From: Candidatus Palibaumannia cicadellinicola
GTDB lineage: Bacteria; Pseudomonadota; Gammaproteobacteria; Enterobacterales; Enterobacteriaceae
Length of the DNA stretch: 5,016 nucleotides
Assembly (NCBI RefSeq): GCF_002855795.1
Contig: NZ_NJPO01000024.1
Location: forward strand, 1 to 5,016
Reading direction: 5' to 3'
Positions within the stretch are counted from its first letter, which is position 1. The number at the start of each line of letters is the position of its first letter. Below are positions 1 to 5,016 of this stretch, in pieces. The notes under the pieces are model-generated. The model saw only the letters and a list, made by a program, of their open reading frames with translations, did not search any database and had not been told where the DNA came from. The position numbers were made by a program, and so were the translations under genes.

Positions 1-194
1 CCGGTAGCTACGTGCGGAAAAGATAACCGCTGAAAGCATCTAAGTGGGAAACTTGCCTCAAGATGAGTCTTCCCTGAGGCTTTAACTTAAGCCTCCTAAA
101 GGGACGTTAAAGACTATAACGTTGATAGGTCAGATGTGTAAGCACTGTGAAGTGTTGAGCTAACTGATACTAATGACCCGTGAGACTTAACCTT
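1..194 (+). rRNA. rrl: 23S ribosomal RNA, 3' end (partial)
   Basis: This is the last part (domain VI) of the large-subunit rRNA; the gene begins upstream of the window. The stretch follows the E. coli 23S 3' end closely, from the CCGGTAGCTA block through CTGAAAGCATCTAAG, ACGTTGATAGG and GAGCTAACTGATACTAATGA. The end at 194 is set by the terminal CTTAACCTT, which in E. coli pairs with the 5' end of 23S. Differences from E. coli are largely paired: GGTCAG (128-133) faces CTGATAC where E. coli has GGCCGG and CCGGTAC, and GCAC/GTGT replaces a GC-richer stem. This suggests a working rRNA drifting to A/T. One hairpin (76-95, arms GAGGCTT and AAGCCTC) is a few bases longer than the E. coli equivalent. 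The downstream 5S, Asp and Trp tRNA order matches E. coli rrnC. Confidence 0.97.
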
Positions 195-259
195 ACAACA
201 CCTAAAATATTTTATTACTTGATTAAAAATTAATATTTAACTAAAATGACTAATAAATG

Positions 260-379
260 TGCCTGGTAGTAATAGCGCGGTGGTCCCACCTGATACCATA
301 CCGAACTCAGAAGTGAAATACCGTAGCGCCGATGGTAGTGTGGGGTTTCCCCATGTGAGAGTAGGAAATTGCCAGGCAT
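260..379 (+). rRNA. rrf: 5S ribosomal RNA
   Basis: Complete 120-nt 5S rRNA of the large ribosomal subunit, the same length as in E. coli. The ends are fixed by the terminal helix, TGCCTGG at 260-266 pairing with CCAGGCA at 372-378. The interior carries the well-conserved blocks TAGCGCGGTGGTCCCACCTGA, CCGAACTCAGAAGTGAAA, GTAGCGCCGATGGTAGTGTGGGG and CATGTGAGAGTAGG. It lies 65 bases after 23S in the same transcript. Flanking TAATAA (251-256) and TTATTA (384-389) could extend the end helix in the precursor, in the AU-rich setting where RNase E normally trims 5S; that is inference. Confidence 0.98.
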
Positions 380-384
380 CTCCT

Positions 385-441
385 TATTACTTAATTACTT
401 ATTATTAAGTAATAGAAATTACTTCTGACTTTACTTTACTT
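385..441 (+). repeat. TTACTT repeats forming alternative hairpins in the 5S to tRNA-Asp spacer
   Basis: The spacer between 5S and tRNA-Asp contains five direct copies of TTACTT (387-392, 395-400, 419-424, 431-436, 436-441) and one inverted copy, AAGTAA (407-412). The single AAGTAAT (407-413) can pair with any of three ATTACTT copies. With 386-392 it extends to a perfect 10-bp stem (385-394 with 405-414, 10-base loop). With 394-400 it gives an 8-bp stem with a TTAT loop. With 418-424 it gives a 7-bp stem with an AGAA loop. All stems are A/T-dominated and lack a following T run, so this is not a standard intrinsic terminator. A role in rRNA/tRNA processing is possible; chance in low-complexity AT-rich DNA is the main alternative. 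Confidence 0.55.
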
Positions 442-442
442 A

Positions 443-519
443 GGTGCGGTAGTTCAGTTGGTAAGAATACCGGCCTGTCACGCCGGGGGTCGCGGGTTCA
501 AGTCCCGTCCGCACCGCCA
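443..519 (+). tRNA. aspT: tRNA-Asp (anticodon GTC), CCA encoded
   Basis: A 77-nt cloverleaf that decodes GAC and GAT. Acceptor GGTGCGG (443-449) pairs with CCGCACC (509-515), followed by discriminator G516, the Asp identity base, and an encoded CCA (517-519). The anticodon stem CCGGC (470-474)/GCCGG (482-486) encloses loop CTGTCAC with GTC at 477-479. The T-arm carries GGTTCAAGTCC. It differs from E. coli aspT at a few mostly paired positions and has the same length. It is co-transcribed with the rRNA genes and precedes tRNA-Trp, as in E. coli rrnC, the reason for the symbol. Confidence 0.98.
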
Positions 520-542
520 TAACTAACTCTATGAGTTTCTTT

Positions 543-616
543 AGGGGTGTAGTTCAATTAGGTAGAGCACCGGTCTCCAAAACCGGAAGTTGGGAGTTCA
601 AGTCTCTCCACCCCTG
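543..616 (+). tRNA. trpT: tRNA-Trp (anticodon CCA), 3' CCA tail not encoded
   Basis: A cloverleaf of 74 nt to the discriminator that decodes TGG. Acceptor AGGGGTG (543-549) pairs perfectly with CACCCCT (609-615); discriminator G616 is the Trp identity base. The anticodon stem CCGGT (570-574)/ACCGG (582-586) holds loop CTCCAAA with CCA at 577-579. The T-stem GGGAG/CTCTC surrounds TTCAAGT. Compared with E. coli trpT it has one extra base in the D-loop (AATTAGGTAGA where E. coli has AATTGGTAGA). The bases after the discriminator are TCT, not CCA, so the mature tail must come from tRNA nucleotidyltransferase. The gene is last in the rrn transcript and ends two bases before the glyS stop codon on the other strand. 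Confidence 0.96.
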
Positions 617-618
617 TC

Positions 619-2715
619 TTAGTATTTGATCTTTGTGTAATCTTGTAATAGTGAAAAATCAGCAATATTTAAAAATAACAGATGCAACTGATGCAGTAAC
701 ATTAAACGATTAATACGTATTTCTGTATTTTCAGTCATAATTATGACGTTATTGAAAAACTTTTCTACCGTTTCACGTAGAATCACTAATTCTACTAACG
801 CATCATAATATCGGTATGTATCAAAGAACGGCTGGAGTTTATTACGTAATATAATGATATCGTTCATCAGCTTTAGTTCTTCTTGCTCTTTTAACAGAGT
901 TATTTTAACGTCCACATAAATAATATTTTGATCTTTAGAGAGGATATTAAAAATACGCTTATGTATAGAAGTTAGTATCTGTGCATCTGGATGCTTACTG
1001 AATTGACTAATAGCACGCACACGAGCATCAAAATCTATTAGTTTAGTAGGTCTACGAGTGAGTACTGCATGAATAGTATCGCTGCTGTAACCATGTTTTT
1101 TATACCAGGAGCGTAAACGATTAAACATAAAATTCATGACATCATCTACTACTGTTTGATTAGTTAATTTATGTTGATATAACAGGACAGCTTTTTTTAT
1201 TAACAATAGTAAATCTAAAGGTAATTGTTTTTCTATAATAATACGTAGTACACCAAGTGCTGCACGGCGTAGTGCTAATGGATCTTTATTATGTTTCGGA
1301 TACTGATTAATGCCGAAGAGACCAGTAATGGTATCTATTTTATCAGCAATGGCTACTGCACATGAAATTAATGTTGTAGGTAAATGATCCCCAGAAAAAC
1401 GTGGTTGATACTGTTCTTTTTGTGCTAGAGCAACAGGCTCTGGTTCACCATCTAGGCGAGCATAATGCATGCCCATAATCCCTTGAATTTCAGGGTATTC
1501 ACACACAATATTAGTTATCAAGTCACATTTAGATAATAAACCAGCACGTGATGCCTGCTTAACATCAGTAGAAATAATTTTTGCAATCCAGCTAGCCAAA
1601 AATGCAATACGAGTACTTTTCTCACGTAGAGTACCTAGTTTCATCTGAAACATCACCGTATCTAGAAGAGATAAGTTATCTTCTAGTCGCCGCTGACGAT
1701 CGGTATTAAAAAAAAACTCTGCATCTACTAGACGGGAATGAACTACTTTTTCGTTCCCAGCAACAATTGTGTGTATATTGTTTGACTCTATATTCGCGAC
1801 AAAAATAAAATATGGTAATAGTTGTTTTTTCGTATCATAGACAGGAAAATATTTCTGGTGACTTTTCATCGTGTACACCAGTGCTTCAGTAGGTACTCTC
1901 AAGAATTTATCTTCAAAACTCGCAATTAGTACAATAGGCCATTCTACTAATGATGTTACTTCTTCTAATAAAGAATTATTTATATCTACGATACCTCCTA
2001 CTTTGCTAGCAGCCGCTTCTGCATCGCGACGGATTATTTTCTTACGTAGCTCATAGTCGGCTATTACACGTCCACGTTCTAGAAGTACCTGAGGATAGCA
2101 GTCTGCGTGCAATAAGTTTATTTCTGTCTCACCCATGAAGCGATGCCCGCGAATGATACGATCAGAGTTAATGCCTAAGATGTTACCTGGAATTACCTTA
2201 TCATCTAACAATAAGGTTATAGTACGTACAGGACGGAGGAATTCATAGGGTTGATCTCCCCAGCGCATGATTTTGGGAAAAGATAATGATAATTGAACTA
2301 ATACGTTACGAATTATGTCGCATAACAGCGATGACAAAGGCTGTGACATAACTAATTTTCTGTAAATTAGCCACTCTCCTTTCTCGGTAGAAAACCGTTC
2401 TGCTTGATTGACTGTTATGCCGCAACAGTGTGCCCAGCATATCGCTGCTTTGGTTGGTTTACCCTCTGCATCAAAAGCTTGAGTAATAGCTGGCCCTTTT
2501 TTTTCAATATAACTGTCATTATGAGCGTAGTTTATATGAGTTACTTTTAGTGCCAGACGGCGGGGAGTTGCGAACCAATCAACTTGATCATAAATAATAT
2601 AAGCATTATTTAGTGCGATTTTCACATTAGTTAAAAATATTTTTGCTAATGATCGCAATTCTTTAGCTGGTAACTCTTCTGTGCCAATTTCCACGAGAAA
2701 ATTTTGTGGCTTCAT
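619..2715 (-). CDS. glyS: Glycyl-tRNA synthetase beta subunit
   Basis: GlyS is the beta chain of the alpha2-beta2 class II glycyl-tRNA synthetase; it binds tRNA-Gly and is needed with GlyQ to form Gly-tRNA in the cytoplasm. The 698-residue product aligns with E. coli GlyS (689) throughout. Landmarks are [11 protein letters not shown] (6-16), [11 protein letters not shown] (81-91), IRGHRFMG (188-195), [17 protein letters not shown] (277-293), [10 protein letters not shown] (331-340), the HD-like segment [10 protein letters not shown] (390-399) with [11 protein letters not shown] (414-424), and [10 protein letters not shown] (434-443). The C-terminal region holds VLTRRP (551-556) and RINRLMLL (667-674). 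The family terminus LLQ falls at residue 691; seven further residues, DYTKIKY, follow. The ATG directly abuts the glyQ stop, with AGAGG five bases upstream, which settles the start. The reading frame is intact, including a nine-T coding run at 1708-1716. The gene converges on tRNA-Trp. Confidence 0.98.
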   Translation of the reverse strand: MKPQNFLVEIGTEELPAKELRSLAKIFLTNVKIALNNAYIIYDQVDWFATPRRLALKVTHINYAHNDSYIEKKGPAITQAFDAEGKPTKAAICWAHCCGITVNQAERFSTEKGEWLIYRKLVMSQPLSSLLCDIIRNVLVQLSLSFPKIMRWGDQPYEFLRPVRTITLLLDDKVIPGNILGINSDRIIRGHRFMGETEINLLHADCYPQVLLERGRVIADYELRKKIIRRDAEAAASKVGGIVDINNSLLEEVTSLVEWPIVLIASFEDKFLRVPTEALVYTMKSHQKYFPVYDTKKQLLPYFIFVANIESNNIHTIVAGNEKVVHSRLVDAEFFFNTDRQRRLEDNLSLLDTVMFQMKLGTLREKSTRIAFLASWIAKIISTDVKQASRAGLLSKCDLITNIVCEYPEIQGIMGMHYARLDGEPEPVALAQKEQYQPRFSGDHLPTTLISCAVAIADKIDTITGLFGINQYPKHNKDPLALRRAALGVLRIIIEKQLPLDLLLLIKKAVLLYQHKLTNQTVVDDVMNFMFNRLRSWYKKHGYSSDTIHAVLTRRPTKLIDFDARVRAISQFSKHPDAQILTSIHKRIFNILSKDQNIIYVDVKITLLKEQEELKLMNDIIILRNKLQPFFDTYRYYDALVELVILRETVEKFFNNVIIMTENTEIRINRLMLLHQLHLLFLNIADFSLLQDYTKIKY

Positions 2716-3645
2716 TTATACCTCTAACTTCTCGTTTTGCTTACACATTGGAAACCCGAGCTCCTTACGCGAAGCATAGTAAGTTTTTGCTACCGTTTTA
2801 GTAAGATTTCGGAGACGAAAGATATAGCACTGTCGTTCGGTCACCGAAATCGCCTTACGAGCATCGAGCATATTAAAGTTATGCGCAGCTTTGAGGATAC
2901 ATTCATAAGCAGGCAACGGAAGTGGTTTATCTAGTGTAAGAAGATTGATAGCTTCTTTTTCATACTGTTCAAAAGAACTAAATAACAAATTAACATCGGT
3001 GTATTCAAAGTTATAAGTTGACTGCTCAACTTCATTTTGATAAAACATGTCACCATAAGTTATATAACCAAACGTACCTTTATTCCAAATCAAGTCATAA
3101 ACGCTTTCAACACTTTGTAAAGACATAGCTATTCGCTCGAGGCCGTAAGTGATCTCGCCTGTCACTGGTTGGCACTCAATACCACCTACTTGTTGAAAAT
3201 AAGTCAATTGAGTTATTTCCATACCGTTGAGCCATACTTCCCAACCTAATCCCCAGGCGCCTAGCGTCTGATTTTCCCAGTTGTCTTCAACAAAGCGGAT
3301 ATCATTAAGATTTAGATCTAGTCCTATTTTTGTCAGAGAATCTATATATATTTCTTGAAAATTTTGGGGTGATGGTTTGATCATAACTTGAAACTGAAAA
3401 TAATGCTGTAAACGGTTAGGATTAGCTCCATAACGTCCATCGGTGGGACGACGAGACGGTTGAACATAGGCGACAGCAACCGGCTCTGGACCTATAGCTC
3501 GTAGGCAGGTCATAGGATGTGAGGTACCAGCGCCGACTTCAACATCTAGTGGTTGAACGATAGTGCAACCTTGACGTGACCAATAATCCTGAAGCGTCAT
3601 AATCAGGCTCTGAAAGGTAAAAGTATTACCAAAATCATTTGGCAT
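2716..3645 (-). CDS. glyQ: Glycyl-tRNA synthetase alpha subunit
   Basis: GlyQ is the catalytic alpha chain of the alpha2-beta2 glycyl-tRNA synthetase; it activates glycine with ATP and transfers it to tRNA-Gly together with GlyS. The 309-residue product matches E. coli GlyQ (303) along its length, with about two extra residues at the start and four at the end. Landmarks are [10 protein letters not shown] (18-27), [12 protein letters not shown] (38-49), the ATP-site region [13 protein letters not shown] (61-73), [10 protein letters not shown] (78-87), [20 protein letters not shown] (119-138), the motif 3-like GEITYGLER (163-171), [11 protein letters not shown] (205-215), and [13 protein letters not shown] (260-272). 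Two arginines of the E. coli protein are cysteines here (249 and 273). No clear Shine-Dalgarno precedes the ATG at 3645; it is chosen because the next in-frame ATG (residue 16) would remove conserved N-terminal sequence. It is first of a two-gene glyQS unit. Confidence 0.98.
   Translation of the reverse strand: MPNDFGNTFTFQSLIMTLQDYWSRQGCTIVQPLDVEVGAGTSHPMTCLRAIGPEPVAVAYVQPSRRPTDGRYGANPNRLQHYFQFQVMIKPSPQNFQEIYIDSLTKIGLDLNLNDIRFVEDNWENQTLGAWGLGWEVWLNGMEITQLTYFQQVGGIECQPVTGEITYGLERIAMSLQSVESVYDLIWNKGTFGYITYGDMFYQNEVEQSTYNFEYTDVNLLFSSFEQYEKEAINLLTLDKPLPLPAYECILKAAHNFNMLDARKAISVTERQCYIFRLRNLTKTVAKTYYASRKELGFPMCKQNEKLEV
2720..2725 (-). promoter_or_regulatory. Ribosome binding site of glyS inside the end of glyQ
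   Basis: On the minus strand the last codons of glyQ contain AGAGGT, ending four bases before the glyS ATG (AGAGG, then TATAA, then ATG). It is a good Shine-Dalgarno match at normal spacing. Because it lies within translated glyQ and the two genes are joined as TAA-ATG, ribosomes finishing glyQ are well placed to restart on glyS. This would favour equal output of the two subunits. Confidence 0.75.
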
Positions 3646-3679
3646 AATGAAAAAACATATAAACGATAATTCAGCAAAT

Positions 3680-3696
3680 GTTACTTAACAAGTAAC
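3680..3696. repeat. Perfect inverted repeat in the glyQ-trmA divergent region
   Basis: GTTACTT (3680-3686) and AAGTAAC (3690-3696) form a perfect 7-bp inverted repeat with a 3-base centre. It lies 35 bases upstream of glyQ and 120 bases upstream of trmA, where an operator or a 5'-leader hairpin of glyQ would sit. No regulator can be named, and no T run follows on either strand, so it is not a clear terminator. The arms resemble the ATTACTT/AAGTAAT elements near tRNA-Asp. Chance occurrence in AT-rich DNA is possible. Confidence 0.4.
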
Positions 3697-3699
3697 CAT

Positions 3700-3729
3700 A
3701 TAATAATGAAATTATGTATCAAATAACAA
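3700..3729 (-). promoter_or_regulatory. Candidate sigma-70 promoter for glyQS
   Basis: On the minus strand TTGTTA (3729-3724) and TATTAT (3705-3700) are separated by 18 bases and point toward glyQ, giving a predicted start near 3693 and a leader of about 48 bases. The -10 box matches the consensus at five of six positions and the -35 at four. In AT-rich DNA such matches are common. A TTGATA (3721-3716) with TATGGT (3699-3694) at 16-base spacing is an overlapping alternative. For trmA on the plus strand the best -10 is TATAAT at 3699-3704, but it has no convincing -35. Confidence 0.25.
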
Positions 3730-3803
3730 GAGATTAGCAAATCTTTTTCATACTATAGAAGTATATCCCAGTATTACAACCACATAATTAAATATAAAAA
3801 AAA

Positions 3804-3807
3804 AGGT
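3804..3807 (+). promoter_or_regulatory. Ribosome binding site of trmA
   Basis: AGGT, at the end of a nine-A run (3796-3804), sits eight bases before the ATG at 3816. It is short but correctly placed, and its spacing supports the first of two adjacent ATG codons (3816 and 3819); either could be used and the products would differ by one methionine. Confidence 0.5.
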
Positions 3808-3815
3808 AAAAGATA

Positions 3816-4937
3816 ATGATGCTAGACACTTTACCCATAAGAGATTATGAACTGCAACTAAAAGAAAAAGTAAAACGCTTGCAACAAAGAATGGCTCCGT
3901 TTAATGCTCCTAATATAAGAATATTTCGTTCCCAACCAATACATTACCGCATGCGCGCAGAATTTCGCGTTTGGCATGATGACGACAATCTTTATCATAT
4001 TATGTTCGATCCGCAAACTAAAAAACGAATCATAGTTGATCATTTTATGGCAGGTAGTTTACTAATGAACGAACTTATGAGGGCTATGATTATGGCTATA
4101 CGCCCGTCACGAGTTTTACGTACCAAATTATTTCAGCTCAATTATCTAACTACGCTAAGCGGTGAAGCTGTAATAACACTGATTTATCACCAACCACCAG
4201 ACGAAAAAGAATGGCGCAAGCATGCAGTTAAGCTACGTGAAGATTTACGTGCTAAAGGTTATCGGGTTAATTTAATTAGCCGCGCCGCTAAACAGAAAAT
4301 TTGCATAGATTACGATTATGTTGAAGAATGTTTGCCGGTATCAGGACGCATGCTGCATTACCGACAAATTGATAATAGCTTCACTCAACCTAATGTCGGA
4401 ATAAATATTAAGATGCTAGAGTGGGCTTTAGAAACTACTCAAGATTCACAGGAAGATTTACTAGAGCTGTACTGCGGTAATGGCAACTTCTCGTTAGTAC
4501 TAGCTCGTAATTTCGCGCGTATATTGGCTACAGAAATCGTTAAACAGTCAGTAGAGGCGGCACAGCATAATCTGATTGCTAATAAGATAGATAATGTACA
4601 AATTATTCGTATGTCGGCAACAGAGTGTACCCAAGCGATACAAGGAATACGTAAGTTCAAACGTATGAATAATATCCATCTGCATAGTTATGAATGGAAA
4701 ACTATTTTCGTGAATCCACCGCGCAGTGGCCTAGATGATACTACAACGAAGATGATGCAAGCTTATCAGCGTATTATTTATATTTCTTGTAATCTTGAAT
4801 CTTTGTGTCAAAATCTGTTGACACTGGCTGCAACACATACAATAGAACAGCTGGCGTTGTTCGATCAATTTCCTTATACCAACCATATAGAATGTGGTTT
4901 GTTACTAGTACGTAAAGCTAAAAGCGTTTATTTATAG
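3816..4937 (+). CDS. trmA: tRNA (uracil-54-C5)-methyltransferase
   Basis: TrmA uses S-adenosylmethionine to convert U54 of the tRNA T-loop to ribothymidine; the E. coli enzyme is also reported to act as a tRNA folding chaperone. The 373-residue product aligns along its whole length with E. coli TrmA (366), with a tail of about six extra residues. N-terminal substrate-domain landmarks are [13 protein letters not shown] (43-55) and [11 protein letters not shown] (105-115). The active-site block NSFTQPN (187-193), SAM motif [12 protein letters not shown] (216-227), ATEIVKQSV (238-246), motif [10 protein letters not shown] (300-307), and YISCN (322-326) with the nucleophile Cys325 follow. The last is [13 protein letters not shown] (349-361) with the general base Glu359. 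Two positions differ from E. coli: Asp299 is Asn300 here, and the proline after SCN is Leu327. The gene is transcribed away from glyQS. The frame is intact, so activity is likely but not certain. Confidence 0.96.
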   Translation: MMLDTLPIRDYELQLKEKVKRLQQRMAPFNAPNIRIFRSQPIHYRMRAEFRVWHDDDNLYHIMFDPQTKKRIIVDHFMAGSLLMNELMRAMIMAIRPSRVLRTKLFQLNYLTTLSGEAVITLIYHQPPDEKEWRKHAVKLREDLRAKGYRVNLISRAAKQKICIDYDYVEECLPVSGRMLHYRQIDNSFTQPNVGINIKMLEWALETTQDSQEDLLELYCGNGNFSLVLARNFARILATEIVKQSVEAAQHNLIANKIDNVQIIRMSATECTQAIQGIRKFKRMNNIHLHSYEWKTIFVNPPRSGLDDTTTKMMQAYQRIIYISCNLESLCQNLLTLAATHTIEQLALFDQFPYTNHIECGLLLVRKAKSVYL

Positions 4938-4945
4938 ACTCATGC

Positions 4946-4983
4946 ACATTGACGCGTAGTGTCAATGTAGATAAATAATCTAC
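4946..4983. repeat. Two overlapping stem-loops just after trmA
   Basis: ACATTGAC (4946-4953) and GTCAATGT (4961-4968) form a perfect 8-bp stem that can extend to 10 bp with one G-T pair and a GTA loop. GTAGAT (4967-4972) and ATCTAC (4978-4983) form a second 6-bp stem with loop AAATA. The two share bases 4967-4968, so they cannot both form fully. The first lies eight bases after the trmA stop and may end or protect the trmA transcript. No T run follows, so a classic intrinsic terminator is not shown. Confidence 0.5.
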
Positions 4984-4991
4984 CAGTAATA

Positions 4992-5016
4992 GTGCGTACC
5001 GCCTACTAAGGTACAC
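4992..5016. repeat. Third inverted repeat at the window edge
   Basis: GTG and TACC (4992-4994 and 4997-5000, with CG bulged between) pair with GGTACAC (5010-5016) around a 9-base loop. The repeat reaches the last base of the window, so it may be longer than seen. I find no start of a gene, tRNA or riboswitch core in 4938-5016. Confidence 0.3.

Noticed and set aside
1..619. Integrated element using the tRNA 3' ends as an attachment site
   Set aside because: No integrase, no repeat of the tRNA-Asp or tRNA-Trp 3' end elsewhere in the window, and all flanking genes are core genes.
620..700. Possible intrinsic terminator of the rrn operon inside the glyS 3' end
   Set aside because: The only pairing I find is a weak 4-bp ACTG-ATG-CAGT stem (near 689) without a T run, well below a convincing terminator.
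1871..2056. 61-codon open frame on the plus strand within glyS
   Set aside because: It lies wholly opposite conserved GlyS coding sequence, has no ribosome binding site, and its product resembles nothing I know.
2737..2934. 65-codon open frame on the plus strand within glyQ
   Set aside because: Antisense to the conserved GlyQ C-terminal region, with no own signals; a by-product of codon use.
3646..3815. T-box or other glycine-responsive leader upstream of glyQ
   Set aside because: The distance to the predicted start is only about 48 bases, there is no T-box consensus or specifier arrangement, and glycine riboswitch cores are absent.
3858..4043. 61-codon open frame on the minus strand within trmA
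   Set aside because: Antisense to the conserved N-terminal part of TrmA and without a ribosome binding site.
4439..4660. 73-codon open frame on the minus strand within trmA
   Set aside because: Opposite the conserved SAM-binding segment of TrmA; a shadow of its codon pattern.
4938..5016. Cobalamin riboswitch, expected if btuB followed trmA as in E. coli
   Set aside because: The 79 bases lack a recognisable B12-box or the conserved core; only simple inverted repeats are visible.

Overview
The window looks like a piece of the chromosome of an AT-rich gammaproteobacterium, most likely a host-restricted insect endosymbiont related to the Enterobacterales (a Baumannia-, Blochmannia- or Sodalis-like lineage; I cannot fix the genus from this stretch alone). 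All three proteins align almost end to end with their E. coli counterparts as I remember them. The rRNA/tRNA order 23S-5S-tRNA-Asp-tRNA-Trp is that of E. coli rrnC. Base use is shifted to A/T in spacers, synonymous positions and even rRNA helices, where the changes are compensated. No mobile element, phage gene, CRISPR array or accessory system is visible.

Layout, left to right: the 3' end of a 23S rRNA gene (1-194), a 65-base AT-rich spacer, a complete 5S rRNA gene (260-379), a spacer rich in TTACTT repeats that can fold into alternative hairpins, tRNA-Asp(GTC) with an encoded CCA end (443-519), and tRNA-Trp(CCA) without one (543-616). Two bases later, on the opposite strand, lies the stop codon of glyS (619-2715), preceded by glyQ (2716-3645). 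The two glycyl-tRNA synthetase subunit genes abut as TAA-ATG. A 170-base divergent intergenic region (3646-3815) separates glyQ from trmA (3816-4937, plus strand). The last 79 bases hold three inverted repeats and no recognisable gene.

Every gene here serves translation: rRNA, two tRNAs, the tetrameric glycyl-tRNA synthetase that charges tRNA-Gly, and the enzyme that makes the T54 base in the T-arm of tRNAs. From memory of the E. coli map, glyQS, trmA and rrnC lie apart there, so the cluster reflects rearrangement and deletion during genome reduction rather than a known operon.

Nothing here amounts to a new biological system. The points most worth a second look are: the compressed glyS/tRNA-Trp junction (loss of the encoded CCA, a seven-residue GlyS tail, no room for a terminator), two substitutions in otherwise conserved TrmA catalytic motifs, the alternative hairpins beside tRNA-Asp, and the stem-loop cluster after trmA.
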